Assembly (NCBI RefSeq): GCF_004745635.1
Contig: NZ_SRLB01000004.1
Coordinates: forward strand, 1 to 64,000
Direction of reading: 5' to 3'
Source of the DNA: Methylobacterium nonmethylotrophicum
GTDB lineage: Bacteria; Pseudomonadota; Alphaproteobacteria; Rhizobiales; Beijerinckiaceae
DNA length: 64,000 bases
The notes under the pieces were generated by a model. That model was not told the origin of the DNA, did not search any database, and saw only the letters and a program-made list of their open reading frames with translations. Shown one piece after another: positions 26,356-36,027 of the stretch; position 1 is the stretch's first letter, and each line of letters begins with the position of its first letter. The position numbers and the translations under genes were made by a program.

Positions 26356-26961
26356 ATGCGTCGTTGGGCTGGCACCATGCTGAGACTTGTCCACGCTCTG
26401 CGCCTGTTCGCGCTCCTGGTGCTCGCGGGTGGCGCGGGACTGGTTGCCGTGACCCTCAGCCGGCTGGAGCTGAGCGAGGCTTACGCGACATCACCAGCGC
26501 TGCCTGCTCTGCAGCCCGCCCGCTCCGCCCCGCAGGCTTTTGCGAGCGCGCACGCTGCGCCGAGCACCACCACGCCCTCTGCTCCTCCGGACATGCAGGC
26601 CCTCGCCGGCGGGCTGCGCGCCACGGCCAGCCGCTCAGCCCGGGCACCGAGCCCGCCGGCGGCGCTGAACGTCGCCGCGCCCTCTGCTCCGGTGAATCCG
26701 CCTGCTGGCGGGAGCCGCCCCGCTGATCCGGTCGGGACGGCGGCTTTGATCTCGCCCGAGCCGGGGGTGAGCACGAGCAGAGGCGTTGATCTGAACACGG
26801 CTTCGCTCTCGGAGCTGAATCGGCTGCGCGGCGGTGGTGCGATCGGACGGGCGATCATCCGGGGCCGGCCGTACCAGTCCACCGAGGATCTCCTGAGCCG
26901 TCGTGTGCTCAGCCGTGCTCGTTTCGAGCGGGTCAGGGATCAGGTGCGCGTGCGCTCCTGA
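26356..26961 (+). CDS. membrane-anchored helix-hairpin-helix (ComEA-like) protein
   Basis: A 201-residue protein. An N-terminal membrane anchor (LRLFALLVLAGGAGLVAVTL) is followed by a long Pro/Ala/Ser-rich linker (residues ~40-140). The C-terminal helix-hairpin-helix module is VDLNTASLSELNRLRGGGAI, then GRAIIRGRPYQSTEDLLSRR. That is the ComEA/DUF655 type of DNA-binding fold, found in periplasmic DNA-uptake proteins and in proteins of unknown role. The GGG in place of the usual PGIG is atypical. ATG 26356 or 26377 could be the start. No other competence genes are near. Confidence 0.75.
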   Translation: MRRWAGTMLRLVHALRLFALLVLAGGAGLVAVTLSRLELSEAYATSPALPALQPARSAPQAFASAHAAPSTTTPSAPPDMQALAGGLRATASRSARAPSPPAALNVAAPSAPVNPPAGGSRPADPVGTAALISPEPGVSTSRGVDLNTASLSELNRLRGGGAIGRAIIRGRPYQSTEDLLSRRVLSRARFERVRDQVRVRS

Positions 26962-27368
26962 GCGGTCCGTGACCTCTGGAGCCTGCTCCGGGCATGCTGA
27001 GCGGATCCTCGCCAGCATGCCGGCAGAGCGCCGTGCCTGCCTTCCTCCCAGCCCCGCTTGAACCACCTGGAGGCAGGTCGGCCGCCTCCCATGCTGCCGG
27101 ACGCGATCAGCCTCCGGCATGTGCTCGACGACATGCGAGCCCCGTACCCCGCTTGACGCTGCCGCCCTCGCCCGCATCATCATACCGATCTTTGTCGTTA
27201 ATTTTGATCTCATGGCCGAGATGCTGCGTGAGAGAGCACGAATCCCCGCGCCTTCCCAGACCAAGCGCGATCTCCGTTGCCAGGAATTAGCCTCATTCTC
27301 GCCAGTCATATTGTGAACGTACTTGCAGGTAGATTACACGCAGCCAATCACGACAACAGGAATGCGGA
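26962..27368. other. intergenic region, no gene supported
   Basis: About 400 bp of mixed composition between the helix-hairpin-helix gene and the RlpA-like gene. No frame shows a recognisable protein. The last ~60 bp (TTGTGAACGTACTTGCAGGT and following) are AT-richer and probably contain the promoter of the RlpA-like gene. Confidence 0.4.
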
Positions 27369-27731
27369 ATGTCCTCGAAGGCTCTGCTGGCCGCCTGCGC
27401 CCTCATGACTGTTGCCGCGATCTCCGGAGCGGCGGCCAAGAGCAACCTGCGCCAGCAGGCCGGGGTGGCCTCCTGGTACGGGCCCGGCTTCCATGGTCGG
27501 AAGACCGCCAACGGCGAGCGCTTCAGCACGCATGCGCTGACCGCCGCTCACCGCAATCTGCCGTTCGGCACGCAGGTGCGGGTGACCAACAACACCAACG
27601 GCCGCTCCGTCGTCGTGCGCATCAACGATCGCGGACTCTATGTGGGCGGCCGGGTCATCGACCTGTCCAACGCTGCGGCTCGCGCGATCGGCGTATCCGG
27701 ATTGGCCAAGGTGAGCCTCGCGCGCCTGTAA
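27369..27731 (+). CDS. RlpA-like double-psi beta-barrel protein
   Basis: A 120-residue secreted protein. The signal peptide ends near AISGAAAKS; the mature part is only the RlpA double-psi barrel: [20 protein letters not shown], then [20 protein letters not shown] and [20 protein letters not shown], ending [14 protein letters not shown]. The His and Asp positions of RlpA lytic transglycosylases are present ([16 protein letters not shown]). There is no SPOR domain, so septal targeting as in E. coli RlpA is not expected. Short RlpA-like proteins of this sort are common in Rhizobiales. Confidence 0.85.
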   Translation: MSSKALLAACALMTVAAISGAAAKSNLRQQAGVASWYGPGFHGRKTANGERFSTHALTAAHRNLPFGTQVRVTNNTNGRSVVVRINDRGLYVGGRVIDLSNAAARAIGVSGLAKVSLARL

Positions 27732-27818
27732 TACCACAGAGCCACCATGAGCAGCGCTTCAGCTGCACAACAACTGTCCGGCCCGCAACTCTCGCGTGAA
27801 ACATCCGGAAGATTACAG

Positions 27819-28544
27819 CTACGGCTTCTTCGGAGTGTTTACCTCAGGCTGGCCCGCCGAATACACGACGCGAATCAAAGAGGTGCTCGCCTGAGCACCG
27901 GAGTTCGCGGGAGCTGGATGGGACCTGAGCTTCGCCAGGTACTTGCGCGCCTCGTCGGCGGGCATTGCTCCGACAGGCCGCACCATCGCGGCCAGAAGCT
28001 GGCGCGTCTTGCGGTCGAGCGCCGACGAGCGGCTCGCGTCCTCGAACTCGCTGGTGCGATGCTGCTCTGCGGCCTTGCCGGTGAACACCTTGGGTCCATC
28101 CGCCAGGATGACGATGTCGCCCTTGCGCAAGGTCGCATCGTGCAGCAGGGCCGAGCCAGGATCTCCTGCCTTGGCCAGCATCGCAGCCTTGCTGTCGGCC
28201 AGCTTCGGCTTGTCTGCAACCACAGCCCTGACCTTCTCGGGTTTCGGCAGAGCCACGTACCGGATTTTCGGTCTCGCTCGCACGGCCCTCTCCGGCACCT
28301 CGCGTGAGAGATGGTGACGTCCGAACTGTCGCCACGCCCGGCGGGGAGCGTACCCGGCTCTGGGGACCGGGTCCTGCACGGCGGGAGGAGGGGAGGATTG
28401 CGGGGCCGGTGACGGGGGCGCTGAGAACAGCTGCTGGAAGAAGCCACCCAGAGCATTATCGTCGTTGGCGTGCAACGGGCTGAGAGTGCCGAGAAGCAGA
28501 CCGCCTGAGGTGAGGGCGAGAACAAGGTGATGAGCGGGGCGCAT
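27819..28544 (-). CDS. secreted protein of unknown function
   Basis: A 241-residue protein with a signal peptide (LVLALTSGGLLLGTLSPLHA). The mature part has a Pro-rich stretch, a basic middle (RAVRARPKIRYVALPKPEKV) and a more ordered second half: LLHDATLRKGDIVILADGPK, VFTGKA and LDRKTRQLLAAMVRPVGAMP. The latter part looks like a folded domain I have met in Rhizobiales hypothetical proteins but cannot name. Start ATG 28544 gives the cleanest signal peptide. No functional context. Confidence 0.6.
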   Translation of the reverse strand: MRPAHHLVLALTSGGLLLGTLSPLHANDDNALGGFFQQLFSAPPSPAPQSSPPPAVQDPVPRAGYAPRRAWRQFGRHHLSREVPERAVRARPKIRYVALPKPEKVRAVVADKPKLADSKAAMLAKAGDPGSALLHDATLRKGDIVILADGPKVFTGKAAEQHRTSEFEDASRSSALDRKTRQLLAAMVRPVGAMPADEARKYLAKLRSHPAPANSGAQASTSLIRVVYSAGQPEVNTPKKP

Positions 28545-28577
28545 CTGAACCAGCGGCAATGGCACCTCCAATCAGCC

Positions 28578-28805
28578 CTACGCTGGAGTGGGCTGTTCGG
28601 CGATTAACCTGCAGCTACCGATACAGTTCCACAGTATCTGGACCGGCTTTCGGCCCAGCTTACTTTTTGCAACTGCCGGAGTTGACCGGCTCAACTTTGA
28701 AGCGATCTCACGCCCGCTCGGCGGGGAAACCTCGCCCAGGACCTCGCGCAGGAACGCCACAGCCCCCGGATCAGCGTCGAGCGCCTGGGCCGTGACGATG
28801 GGCAT
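28578..28805 (-). CDS. small protein, function unknown
   Basis: A 75-residue frame starting at ATG 28805 with GGGAGG 6 bp upstream, a good ribosome-binding site. It begins MPIVTAQALDADPGAVAFLR and EVLGEVSPPSGR; the C-terminal half loses protein-like character and may be a read-through into unrelated DNA, suggesting truncation. It ends just upstream of the secreted protein gene on the same strand. Confidence 0.4.
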   Translation of the reverse strand: MPIVTAQALDADPGAVAFLREVLGEVSPPSGREIASKLSRSTPAVAKSKLGRKPVQILWNCIGSCRLIAEQPTPA

Positions 28806-28842
28806 AGGTCCCTCCCGGCTCTGCACCGGCACCGCCGGGGGG

Positions 28843-29008
28843 CTCAGTCGCACTCTTGCGATCGGCAGGTCTCTGTCTTGCCGGAGCGGCCGACCACCTT
28901 CTTCTCGACGTCGAAGCAGTTGTCGGCCAGGGCGACGGTCCCGGCCTTCCCGTCCTTCAGATCCGGACTGACGTCAATGGCCTGCGGGATCGCAACGGAG
29001 TTCGCATG
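28843..29008 (-). pseudogene. possible remnant encoding a Cys-containing C-terminus
   Basis: The minus strand reads [20 protein letters not shown], then NCFDVEKKVVGRSGKTETCR and a stop after SQECD. This looks like genuine protein sequence, but there is no ATG and a stop lies about 13 codons upstream of AIDV. A TTG start is conceivable. It partly overlaps the plus-strand frame described next, so at least one of the two is broken. Confidence 0.3.
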
Positions 29009-29384
29009 CAAGGGTGTCAGCGTCCGCTACCTGAACTTCGACGAACTCCTCGAACGGGCCGCCGTCGCCGACTCCGAGCTCACCCCGCCGCTGCCCGGAC
29101 CCGCCAACATCGGGTACTGGCCCCGGGATCGGGCTCAAGTCCTGGTCATCGACAACCTTGGCCCCTTCCTCGGCACCTCGAGCCACCAGGGCGGCGACGG
29201 TGAGTCGGAAGACAGACTGAAGACCTGGCTCGGCAAGGTTCAGACGGCCCTCTCGACGCGGCATACGCTCTGGATCATGGGCAAGGTCGGCGCCGAGACG
29301 GTCCGAGAACCGACCGCCTCGGACACGGCCATCGGCCGGTTCCTGGGGATCGACGATCCCGCGTGGGGGTGGGCGTCCCTGTGA
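28977..29384 (+). CDS. N-terminally truncated ATPase-like fragment
   Basis: From ATG 28977 the frame reads [40 protein letters not shown], then [15 protein letters not shown] and [20 protein letters not shown]. The VLVIDNLG string looks like a Walker B strand and the opening like the helix that follows a P-loop, but no Walker A (GxxxxGKT) precedes it. The upstream 100 bp have another character. A truncated RecA/IstB-like ATPase is my best guess, with low certainty. Confidence 0.35.
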   Translation: MACGIATEFACKGVSVRYLNFDELLERAAVADSELTPPLPGPANIGYWPRDRAQVLVIDNLGPFLGTSSHQGGDGESEDRLKTWLGKVQTALSTRHTLWIMGKVGAETVREPTASDTAIGRFLGIDDPAWGWASL

Positions 29385-29574
29385 TCGTCCACACGGGAGA
29401 GGGGAAATCGCGCTCCACGTCAGACTGCCGCCGCGAGGCAGGGCCCCTGCCTCGCCCGGCGCAACGCTCCCCTGCATCCCGTCGCACCCGCCCGCGCATC
29501 TTACGCCGTTCCCCCGGGGCCCGACTTGCTCTAGACGGCGTGACGTTGTTCCGACGTCGATCCCAGGTTCGCCC

Positions 29575-30687
29575 ATGTCCGCCGCCCTCCGCCCCGTCCC
29601 GCGCCCCGGTGTCCTCGCGATCGAGGCCTACGTGCCGGGCAAGAGCGCGGCGCCGGCCGGGGTGAAGCTGCACAAGCTCTCCTCCAACGAGACCCCGATG
29701 GGTCCGAGCCCGGCCGCCATCGCGGCGATGCAGGAGACGGCGTCGCATCTCGAGCTCTATCCGGACGGTGCCGCGACGAAGCTGCGCCAGGCCATCGCGC
29801 AGAAATACGGCCTCGACCCGGAGCGCATCGTCTGCGGCGCCGGCTCGGACGAGCTGCTGTCGCTCCTGACCTACGCCTATATGGGCCCGGGCGACGAGGG
29901 TCTGTACTCGCAATACGGCTTCCTCGTGTACCGCATCGCCATCCTGGCGGCGGGCGGCACGCCGGTGGTGGCGCCGGAGCGCGACCACACCACGGACGTC
30001 GACGCGCTGCTGGCAGCGGTGACGGACAGGACCCGCATCGTCTACCTCGCCAACCCCAACAACCCGACCGGCACCTACCTGCCCTTCGACGAGGTGCGGC
30101 GCCTCCATGCCGGGCTGCCCAAGACCACGCTCCTGGTGCTCGATGCGGCCTATGCCGAGTACGTCCGGCGCAACGACTACGCGGCCGGCCTCGAGCTGGT
30201 GGCCGAATCCGAGAACGTGGTGATGACCCGCACCTTCTCGAAGGTGTACGGGCTCGCGGCGCTCCGCATCGGCTGGATGGTGGCGCCGGCCGCGACCGCC
30301 GACGCGGTCAACCGCATCCGCGGGCCGTTCAACCTCGGCGCCGCGGCGATCGCGGCGGGCGCCGCGGCCATGGCGGACGACGCCCACATCGCAGCGGCGG
30401 TGGCCCACAACGATGCGTGGCTGCCGAAGGTCACGACGGCGCTCGAGGGCATCGGCCTGACCGTCACGCCGAGCGTCGGCAACTTCGTGCTGATCCACTT
30501 CCCCGACGAGCCCGGCCGCTCGGCCGCCGATGCCGACGCCTACCTGACCGCCCGCGGGATGATCCTGCGCCGGGTCGGGGCCTACGGCCTGCCGAACGCG
30601 CTGCGCATGACCATCGGCACCGCGGAGGCCAACGAGGCCGTGGTCGCGGCCCTCACGGCCTTCGTGAAGGGCGGCGCGCGTGGCTGA
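29575..30687 (+). CDS. hisC: histidinol-phosphate aminotransferase
   Basis: A 370-residue class II PLP aminotransferase. Key sites: [20 protein letters not shown] (substrate end), [40 protein letters not shown] (PLP-contacting Asn), [12 protein letters not shown] (Asp/Tyr) and [17 protein letters not shown] with the Schiff-base Lys near residue 222. HisC converts imidazole-acetol phosphate and glutamate to histidinol phosphate, and in this family often also acts on aromatic oxo acids. The next gene, a prephenate/arogenate dehydrogenase, overlaps it by 8 bp, which supports the aromatic role too. Confidence 0.92.
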   Translation: MSAALRPVPRPGVLAIEAYVPGKSAAPAGVKLHKLSSNETPMGPSPAAIAAMQETASHLELYPDGAATKLRQAIAQKYGLDPERIVCGAGSDELLSLLTYAYMGPGDEGLYSQYGFLVYRIAILAAGGTPVVAPERDHTTDVDALLAAVTDRTRIVYLANPNNPTGTYLPFDEVRRLHAGLPKTTLLVLDAAYAEYVRRNDYAAGLELVAESENVVMTRTFSKVYGLAALRIGWMVAPAATADAVNRIRGPFNLGAAAIAAGAAAMADDAHIAAAVAHNDAWLPKVTTALEGIGLTVTPSVGNFVLIHFPDEPGRSAADADAYLTARGMILRRVGAYGLPNALRMTIGTAEANEAVVAALTAFVKGGARG

Positions 30688-31615
30688 GGCGCGATTCCGG
30701 CGCCTCGCGCTCGTCGGCCTCGGGCTGATCGGCTCGTCGATCGCCCGCGGCGCCCGGGCGGCCGGGCTCGCCGAGACCATCGTGGCGGTCGACCGCGACG
30801 CGGGCGTGATCGAGCGGGTGCGGGCCCTCGGGCTCGCCGACGAGGCCGTGACCGACCTCGCCGCCGGCGTCGCGGGGGCCGACCTGGTGATCCTGTGCGT
30901 GCCGGTCGGCGCCATCGGGGCGGCCGCGGCGGAGATGGCAGGGGCGCTCGCGCCCGGCGCGATCCTGTCCGATGTCGGCTCGGTCAAGGCCGCAGTGGTG
31001 GCGGCCGCCGCGCCGCACCTGCCCGATGGCGTCAGCTTCGTGCCCGCCCACCCGGTCGCCGGCACCGAGCATTCGGGGCCGGATGCGGGCTTCGCCAGCC
31101 TGTTCCACGGCCGCTGGTGCATCCTGACCCCGCCGGAGGGCACCGATCCCGCCGCGGTCGCGCGGGTCCGCGCCTTCTGGGAGGGGCTGGGCTCGGTCGT
31201 CGAGACCATGAGCCCCGCCCACCACGACCTCGTGCTGGCGATCACCAGCCACGTGCCGCACCTCATCGCCTACAACATCGTCGGTACCGCGGCCGACCTC
31301 GAGACCGTGACCCAGTCCGAGGTGATCAAGTTCTCGGCCGGCGGCTTTCGCGATTTCACCCGCATCGCCGCCTCCGACCCGACGATGTGGCGCGACATCT
31401 TCCTCACCAACAAGGAGGCGGTGCTGGAGATGCTCGGCCGCTTCAACGAGGATCTGGCGGCTTTGGCCCGCGCGATCCGCTGGGACGACGGCGAGGCCCT
31501 GCACGCCCTGTTCACCCGCACCCGGGCGATCCGCCGCGGCATCGTCGCCATGGGCCAGGAGACCGCCGAGCCGGATTTCGGCCGCCGCAGCGGCGGGCCC
31601 AAGGCAGCGGAATAG
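30680..31615 (+). CDS. prephenate/arogenate dehydrogenase family protein
   Basis: A 311-residue TyrA-type dehydrogenase. The NAD(P)-binding motif is [20 protein letters not shown]. Catalytic-region signatures are [20 protein letters not shown] (His), [10 protein letters not shown], and [18 protein letters not shown] with the second His. It makes 4-hydroxyphenylpyruvate or tyrosine by oxidative decarboxylation. No ACT or chorismate mutase domain is present, matching the monofunctional TyrC type. It starts at GTG 30680 inside the end of hisC, so the two are translationally coupled. Confidence 0.92.
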   Translation: MAEARFRRLALVGLGLIGSSIARGARAAGLAETIVAVDRDAGVIERVRALGLADEAVTDLAAGVAGADLVILCVPVGAIGAAAAEMAGALAPGAILSDVGSVKAAVVAAAAPHLPDGVSFVPAHPVAGTEHSGPDAGFASLFHGRWCILTPPEGTDPAAVARVRAFWEGLGSVVETMSPAHHDLVLAITSHVPHLIAYNIVGTAADLETVTQSEVIKFSAGGFRDFTRIAASDPTMWRDIFLTNKEAVLEMLGRFNEDLAALARAIRWDDGEALHALFTRTRAIRRGIVAMGQETAEPDFGRRSGGPKAAE

Positions 31616-31723
31616 CGGGCCAAAGCGGAACCGTTCGGCGTCTCGAGCTTTGCCATAAGCGTTGCCGTTTCGTCGTCCCGGGCGGATACTGTCCCGGGGT
31701 GGCGTGGCGAAACTCGTGGTGCA

Positions 31724-32920
31724 ATGATCGTGTCCTGTCGATCGGTCTGGATGCGCGGCCTCGCGGTCGCCCTCATCGGGGCGCAAGCCGCCGCCTGCGC
31801 GTCGCTGCCGCGCGCGCCCTACACCGCGGCCGAGGCCGCCTCCGCCATCGTGCCGGGCCAGGCCCCGGACGTGCGCTACTGGGCCGACGGCTCGGCCCGC
31901 AGCTTCGCGGCGGTCGCCGACCAGGTGAAGGCCTCGCGCGAGCCGTTCAGCTACCTCGCCCTCTCGGGCGGCGGCGGCGACGGGGCCTACGGCGCCGGCG
32001 TGCTCAACGGCTGGAGCGAGACCGGCCGGCGGCCCACCTTCACCATGGTCTCGGGCGTCTCGACCGGCGCGCTGATCGCGCCCTTCGCGTTCCTCGGCCC
32101 GGCCTACGACGCGCAACTGCGCGACATCTACACCAGCGGCGCCGCCGCGAGCCTGGTGCGCTCGCCCAACCCCCTCAACGTGCTGATCGGCGACGGCCTG
32201 TTCGGCGACGAGCGCCTGCGCGACCTCGTCGGGCGCTACGTCTCCCCGGAGATGCTGGCGGCGGTGGCCGAGGAGCACCGCAAGGGCCGCCGCCTCCTCG
32301 TCGTCACCACCAACCTCGATTCGCAGCGCGCCGTGATCTGGGACATGGGCGCCATCGCGGCGAGCGGCCAGCCCAACGCCGCGGCCCTGTTCCGCGACGT
32401 GCTGACCGCCTCGGCCAGCGTGCCGGCGGTCTTCCCGCCGATGCTGATCGACGCCCAGGCCGGCAACCGCGCCTTCCAGGAGATGCATGTCGACGGCTCG
32501 GTGGTGACCCCGGTCTTCACCCTGCCGGAGGCCTTCCTGACCCAGGACGGGCGCATCGCCGCGAGCCGCGGCAAGCCCAACATCTACGTCATCATCAACG
32601 GCCGCATCGAGCCGAGCTTCGACGTGGTGCAGAACGGCACCCTGCCGATCGCGGTCCGCTCGCTCTCGACGGTCGGGCGCTCCCGCGCCCGGGCGACGCT
32701 CGCCAGCACCTACGCCTTCGCCCGCCGGAACGGGATGGGCTTCAACCTGACCTATATCGACCGGCGCATCCCCGAGGTCCCGGCCTCGCAAGGATTCGAC
32801 ACCGCCTACATGCGGCGCCTCTACGAGGACGGCTACCAGAAGGGCCGCAGCGGCGCCGTCTGGCAGACGAGCCTGCCGCGCGAGGGCGAGCCGGCGACGG
32901 AGGCGATGGCCCTGCGGTAA
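31724..32920 (+). CDS. patatin-like phospholipase lipoprotein
   Basis: A 398-residue patatin-family lipid acyl hydrolase. The N-terminus has a hydrophobic segment and a lipobox-like AAACASLP, so it is probably a lipoprotein. The oxyanion motif is LALSGGGGDGAYGAGVLNGW, the nucleophile sits in MVSGVSTGALIAPF (Ser near residue 113), and the catalytic Asp in EMHVDGSVVTPVF (near 257). Substrate and membrane side are unknown. It follows the tyrosine gene after 108 bp. The ATG at 31724 precedes a plausible signal peptide; ATG 31751 would also work. Confidence 0.9.
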   Translation: MIVSCRSVWMRGLAVALIGAQAAACASLPRAPYTAAEAASAIVPGQAPDVRYWADGSARSFAAVADQVKASREPFSYLALSGGGGDGAYGAGVLNGWSETGRRPTFTMVSGVSTGALIAPFAFLGPAYDAQLRDIYTSGAAASLVRSPNPLNVLIGDGLFGDERLRDLVGRYVSPEMLAAVAEEHRKGRRLLVVTTNLDSQRAVIWDMGAIAASGQPNAAALFRDVLTASASVPAVFPPMLIDAQAGNRAFQEMHVDGSVVTPVFTLPEAFLTQDGRIAASRGKPNIYVIINGRIEPSFDVVQNGTLPIAVRSLSTVGRSRARATLASTYAFARRNGMGFNLTYIDRRIPEVPASQGFDTAYMRRLYEDGYQKGRSGAVWQTSLPREGEPATEAMALR

Positions 32921-32954
32921 GGTGCTCCCGGCGACCGGACAGGGAGGACGAGCC

Positions 32955-33683
32955 GTGGCGGGAGAACTGGAAGGCAAGGTGGCGGCCGTCACCGGGGCGG
33001 CCTCGGGGATCGGGCTCGCCAGCGCCGAGGCGATGCTGGCGGCCGGCGCCCGGGTCGCGCTGGTCGACCGTGACGCGGGCGCCCTCGACGCCCTGCGGGG
33101 GCGCCTCGGCGAGGCGGCGATCCCGCTTCCCCTCGATCTGCTCGACCCGGCCGCCTGCGCCGGCCTGCTGCCGCGGATCCTCGACGCGGCCGGGCGGCTC
33201 GACATCCTGCACGCCAATGCCGGCACCTATGTCGGCGGCGACCTCGTCGAGGCCGACACTACGGCCATCGACCGGATGCTGACCCTCAACGTCAACGTCG
33301 TGATGAAGAACGTGCACGACGTGCTCCCGCACATGATCGCGCGCGGCTCCGGCGACGTCATCGTGACGAGCTCGCTCGCCGCGCATTACCCGACGCCGTG
33401 GGAGCCGGTCTACGCCTCGTCGAAATGGGCGATCAACTGCTTCGTCCAGACCGTGCGGCGGCAGGTGTTCAAGCACGGGATCCGGGTCGGGGCGATCTCG
33501 CCCGGCCCGGTCGTCACCGCGCTTCTCGCCGACTGGCCGCCCGAAACGCTCGCCGAGGCCCGCGCCTCCGGCAGCCTGCTCGAGCCCGCCGAGGTGGCGA
33601 ACGTGGTGATGTTCATGCTCACCCGCCCGCGCGGCATGACGATCCGCGACGTCGTCATGCTGCCGACGAACTTCGATCTCTGA
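32955..33683 (+). CDS. short-chain dehydrogenase/reductase (polyol dehydrogenase-like)
   Basis: A 242-residue classical SDR. TGAASGIGLASAEAML is the nucleotide-binding Gly motif, LHANAGTYVGGDLVEAD the NAG motif, VIVTSSLAAHYP the catalytic Ser, and YASSKWAINCFVQTVRRQ the YxxxK pair (near 154/158). The ending VVMLPTNFDL is like ribitol 2-dehydrogenases, which fits the ribokinase gene on the opposite strand, but substrate is inference. Start at GTG 32955, 7 bp after AGGGAGG. Confidence 0.88.
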   Translation: MAGELEGKVAAVTGAASGIGLASAEAMLAAGARVALVDRDAGALDALRGRLGEAAIPLPLDLLDPAACAGLLPRILDAAGRLDILHANAGTYVGGDLVEADTTAIDRMLTLNVNVVMKNVHDVLPHMIARGSGDVIVTSSLAAHYPTPWEPVYASSKWAINCFVQTVRRQVFKHGIRVGAISPGPVVTALLADWPPETLAEARASGSLLEPAEVANVVMFMLTRPRGMTIRDVVMLPTNFDL

Positions 33684-33902
33684 ACCGATCCCTGACGATC
33701 GCGTCCGAGGTCCACCTCGCTCGAAGGCGTGCCGGATCGCCGCCCCCGTCGCGGCGACGGCTTTCACGCCTCCCGGTCCGACCGCCCCCCGTCGCGAGTC
33801 GGCGGCCTCCTCGGCCGGCAGGCAGGCGAGACACGATCCTCCGCAACACTCCTCCGACACGGTTGCCGTCTGCATGGCTGCGGAACCGCGGGCCGTCCGG
33901 CC
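33684..33902. other. intergenic region between convergent SDR and ribokinase genes
   Basis: About 220 GC-rich bases. No gene and no clear terminator hairpin with a T-run. Confidence 0.35.
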
Positions 33903-34790
33903 TCAGGCACCGGATAGCGCCGCGTCGATCTCCGCCCGCCCGGGCAGGCTGGACTGACTTCCCGGGCGGGTGCAGGCGAGGGCGGCGGCCGCGCTCGCGC
34001 GCTCCATGGCGGCCCGGAGGGGAAGGCCGCGGTCGAGGGACGCCGCCAGCACGCCGACGAAGCCGTCGCCGGCCGCGGTGGTGTCGACCGGCACGACCGG
34101 CCGGGCCGGCACCTGCCAGGCACCCTCGGCGCTGGCCGCCTCCGAGCCGGCCTCCCCCAGCGTCCGCACGACGTCGGTGCCGAGCGCCGCCCGCAGGGCC
34201 GTTGCTTCGGCCCCGCAGCCGAGCCGCGCCGCCACCGCCCCGGCCTCGTCCTGGTTGACGACGAGGAGATCGCAGAGCCGCAGGACGTCGCGCGCGAGCG
34301 GCAGGGCCGGGGCCAGGTTGAGGATCGTGCGCAGGCCGAAGGCGCGACTCCGGCGCAGCAGCGCGGTCGTCTCGGCGACATCGGTCTCCATCTGCAGCAG
34401 GAGCGCCGTCGCCCGGGCGAGGAGCGCGTCCTCGACCTGATCGCCCCGGGCGAGGGCGTTGGCCCCGAGGGCGACCGCGATGCGGTTGTCGCCGGCGGCC
34501 TCGGTCCAGATCGAGGCGCAGCCGGTCGGGCCAGGCACCGTGCGGACCCGCGTCAGGTCGATGCCGGCCTGCCGCAGGCCGGCGAGCGCCACATCGGCCA
34601 GGGCATCGGCGCCGACCGCCCCGGCCATCACGGTCTCGGCGCCGTCGCGGGCCGCCGCCACGGCCTGGTTCGCACCCTTGCCGCCGGCCTGGACCGTGAG
34701 GTCGTCGGCGAGCAGCGTCTGGCCGGCGGACGGGGCCTGCTTCAGGCGAAAGATCAGGTCCGCGTTCACGGAGCCGAAGACGACGATCAC
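33903..34790 (-). CDS. rbsK: ribokinase (PfkB family)
   Basis: A 295-residue PfkB sugar kinase. MIVVFGSVNADLIFRLKQAP and LTVQAGGKGANQAVAAARDG form PfkB signature 1. LLVVNQDEAGAVAARLG and the signature 2 stretch VPVDTTAAGDGFVGVLAASL carry the anion hole and catalytic Asp. It phosphorylates ribose or a related sugar at O-5. The TAXI receptor gene lies 25 bp upstream on the same strand, and the SDR is convergent. No ribose ABC transporter is near, so another pentose or nucleoside sugar is possible. Confidence 0.9.
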   Translation of the reverse strand: MIVVFGSVNADLIFRLKQAPSAGQTLLADDLTVQAGGKGANQAVAAARDGAETVMAGAVGADALADVALAGLRQAGIDLTRVRTVPGPTGCASIWTEAAGDNRIAVALGANALARGDQVEDALLARATALLLQMETDVAETTALLRRSRAFGLRTILNLAPALPLARDVLRLCDLLVVNQDEAGAVAARLGCGAEATALRAALGTDVVRTLGEAGSEAASAEGAWQVPARPVVPVDTTAAGDGFVGVLAASLDRGLPLRAAMERASAAAALACTRPGSQSSLPGRAEIDAALSGA

Positions 34791-34815
34791 CGGTTCCGCT
34801 CCGGACTTGTCGGGG

Positions 34816-35766
34816 TCAGGGACGGCTGCCCGCAGCGCGCAGGAAGGCCGCAGTCGCCGGATGGAGCCAGGCCGCCGGCACCGCCTCCGCCAGGTCGCGC
34901 GGGTCGCTCGGCCGCTCGTGGGGAAGGCGCCGGGCCAAAGCCGGCTTCGCCCGGTCGACCGCCGCGACGAGGCGCGCGACCGCCGCCGGGTCGAGGCCGG
35001 GCTTGCCGAGGACGAAGCTCCAGGACCCCACCGTCTCGATCGCCGCGGACTGTCCCGGGAAGGTATCCGGCGCCACGGTCATGCGCCGCAGGGACGGGCT
35101 TGCCGCCAGGATCGCGGCGATTGCCGGTGCGGAGGGGCCGAGGAAGCGGGCGCCGCCCGGGCCGTCGGCCATCGTGCGGAAGCCCGGCCAGCCGGTGCCG
35201 CCGCCCCAGAGCGCCGCGGCGCGGCCGTCGCGCACCATCGCCGGGCCGTCGCCCGCATGGTCGAGGAGGACCGGGCGGATGTCGCGCTCGGGGTCGAGGC
35301 CCGCGCCGCGCAACACGGTCCGGCCCATGGCGGTGAGGCCGGAGCTCTTCGTGCCGAGCGCCACCGGCCGCCCGCGCAGGTCGTCGATCGTGCGCACCGG
35401 GCTGTCGGCCGGCACGACGAACAGCCCCGGCGCCGCGTAGACCGGGGCGACCACGGTCACCGCCGGCTCGCCCTGCCGGCTCAAGGCCTCGTAGGCGTAC
35501 TCGCCCTGGACGAGGCCGAGATCGACCTGGCCCTCGCGCAGGAGCACCAGGTTCTCGGTCGAGCCCTGGCTCGGGCGCAGCTCGAGGGTGAGGTCCGGAT
35601 CGACCTCGCGGATCGCCGCCGCCAGTGCCGCGCCGTAGGCCGGAAAGCCCCCGCCCGGCGTCGCGGTGGCGAGGACGAGGCGCAGGGGCTCGCCAGCCCG
35701 GGCCGACGGGGCGGGCGCGAGGAGGCCGATCCAGGTCGCGGCGGCGATCAGGCAGGGTCTCAGCAT
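34816..35766 (-). CDS. TAXI-family TRAP transporter solute-binding protein
   Basis: A 316-residue periplasmic receptor with signal peptide (IGLLAPAPSARAGEPL). LVLATATPGGGFPAYGAALA, LELRPSQGSTENLVLLREGQ and VDLGLVQGEYAYEAL are typical of the TAXI/NMT1-like group. VRTIDDLRGRPVALGTKSSG marks the second lobe. TAXI proteins deliver solutes to a TRAP permease, but no TRAP membrane component is in the window, so the partner is elsewhere or the protein has a different role. It is upstream of rbsK on the same strand (25 bp gap). Confidence 0.83.
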   Translation of the reverse strand: MLRPCLIAAATWIGLLAPAPSARAGEPLRLVLATATPGGGFPAYGAALAAAIREVDPDLTLELRPSQGSTENLVLLREGQVDLGLVQGEYAYEALSRQGEPAVTVVAPVYAAPGLFVVPADSPVRTIDDLRGRPVALGTKSSGLTAMGRTVLRGAGLDPERDIRPVLLDHAGDGPAMVRDGRAAALWGGGTGWPGFRTMADGPGGARFLGPSAPAIAAILAASPSLRRMTVAPDTFPGQSAAIETVGSWSFVLGKPGLDPAAVARLVAAVDRAKPALARRLPHERPSDPRDLAEAVPAAWLHPATAAFLRAAGSRP

Positions 35767-35858
35767 GGTTCGGGTCCCATTCGGCTTCGTCCCGCGGCGG
35801 CGGCGATCCCGCGGGGTGACAGGCTTTCCGCTTGATCTATCCCGACCCGAATACGGCG

Positions 35859-35892
35859 CGGGATCCCCTCTTCCGTATGGGAGAGGGGGGAC
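35859..35892. repeat. BIME-like repeat family, copy 2 (single arm)
   Basis: GCGGGATCCCCTCTTCCG then TATGGGAGAGGGGGG: the same palindrome as at 6.41 kb with one arm change (C to T). The leading CTTGATCTATCCCGA (from 35831) resembles the leader of the first copy. No second arm follows. It lies between the TAXI and SGNH genes. Confidence 0.75.
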
Positions 35893-36027
35893 GTGCCCTA
35901 TCTTTTTCGCTGCCGCAAACCATCGACGGCGCGCTCTTCCGCGGTTCGCATCGCAAGCAACGAAGGAACGCGGAATGTCGTCAGTGGATGATCGGAGACC
36001 GGCCCATGCACGACTTCAGCCCGACCC

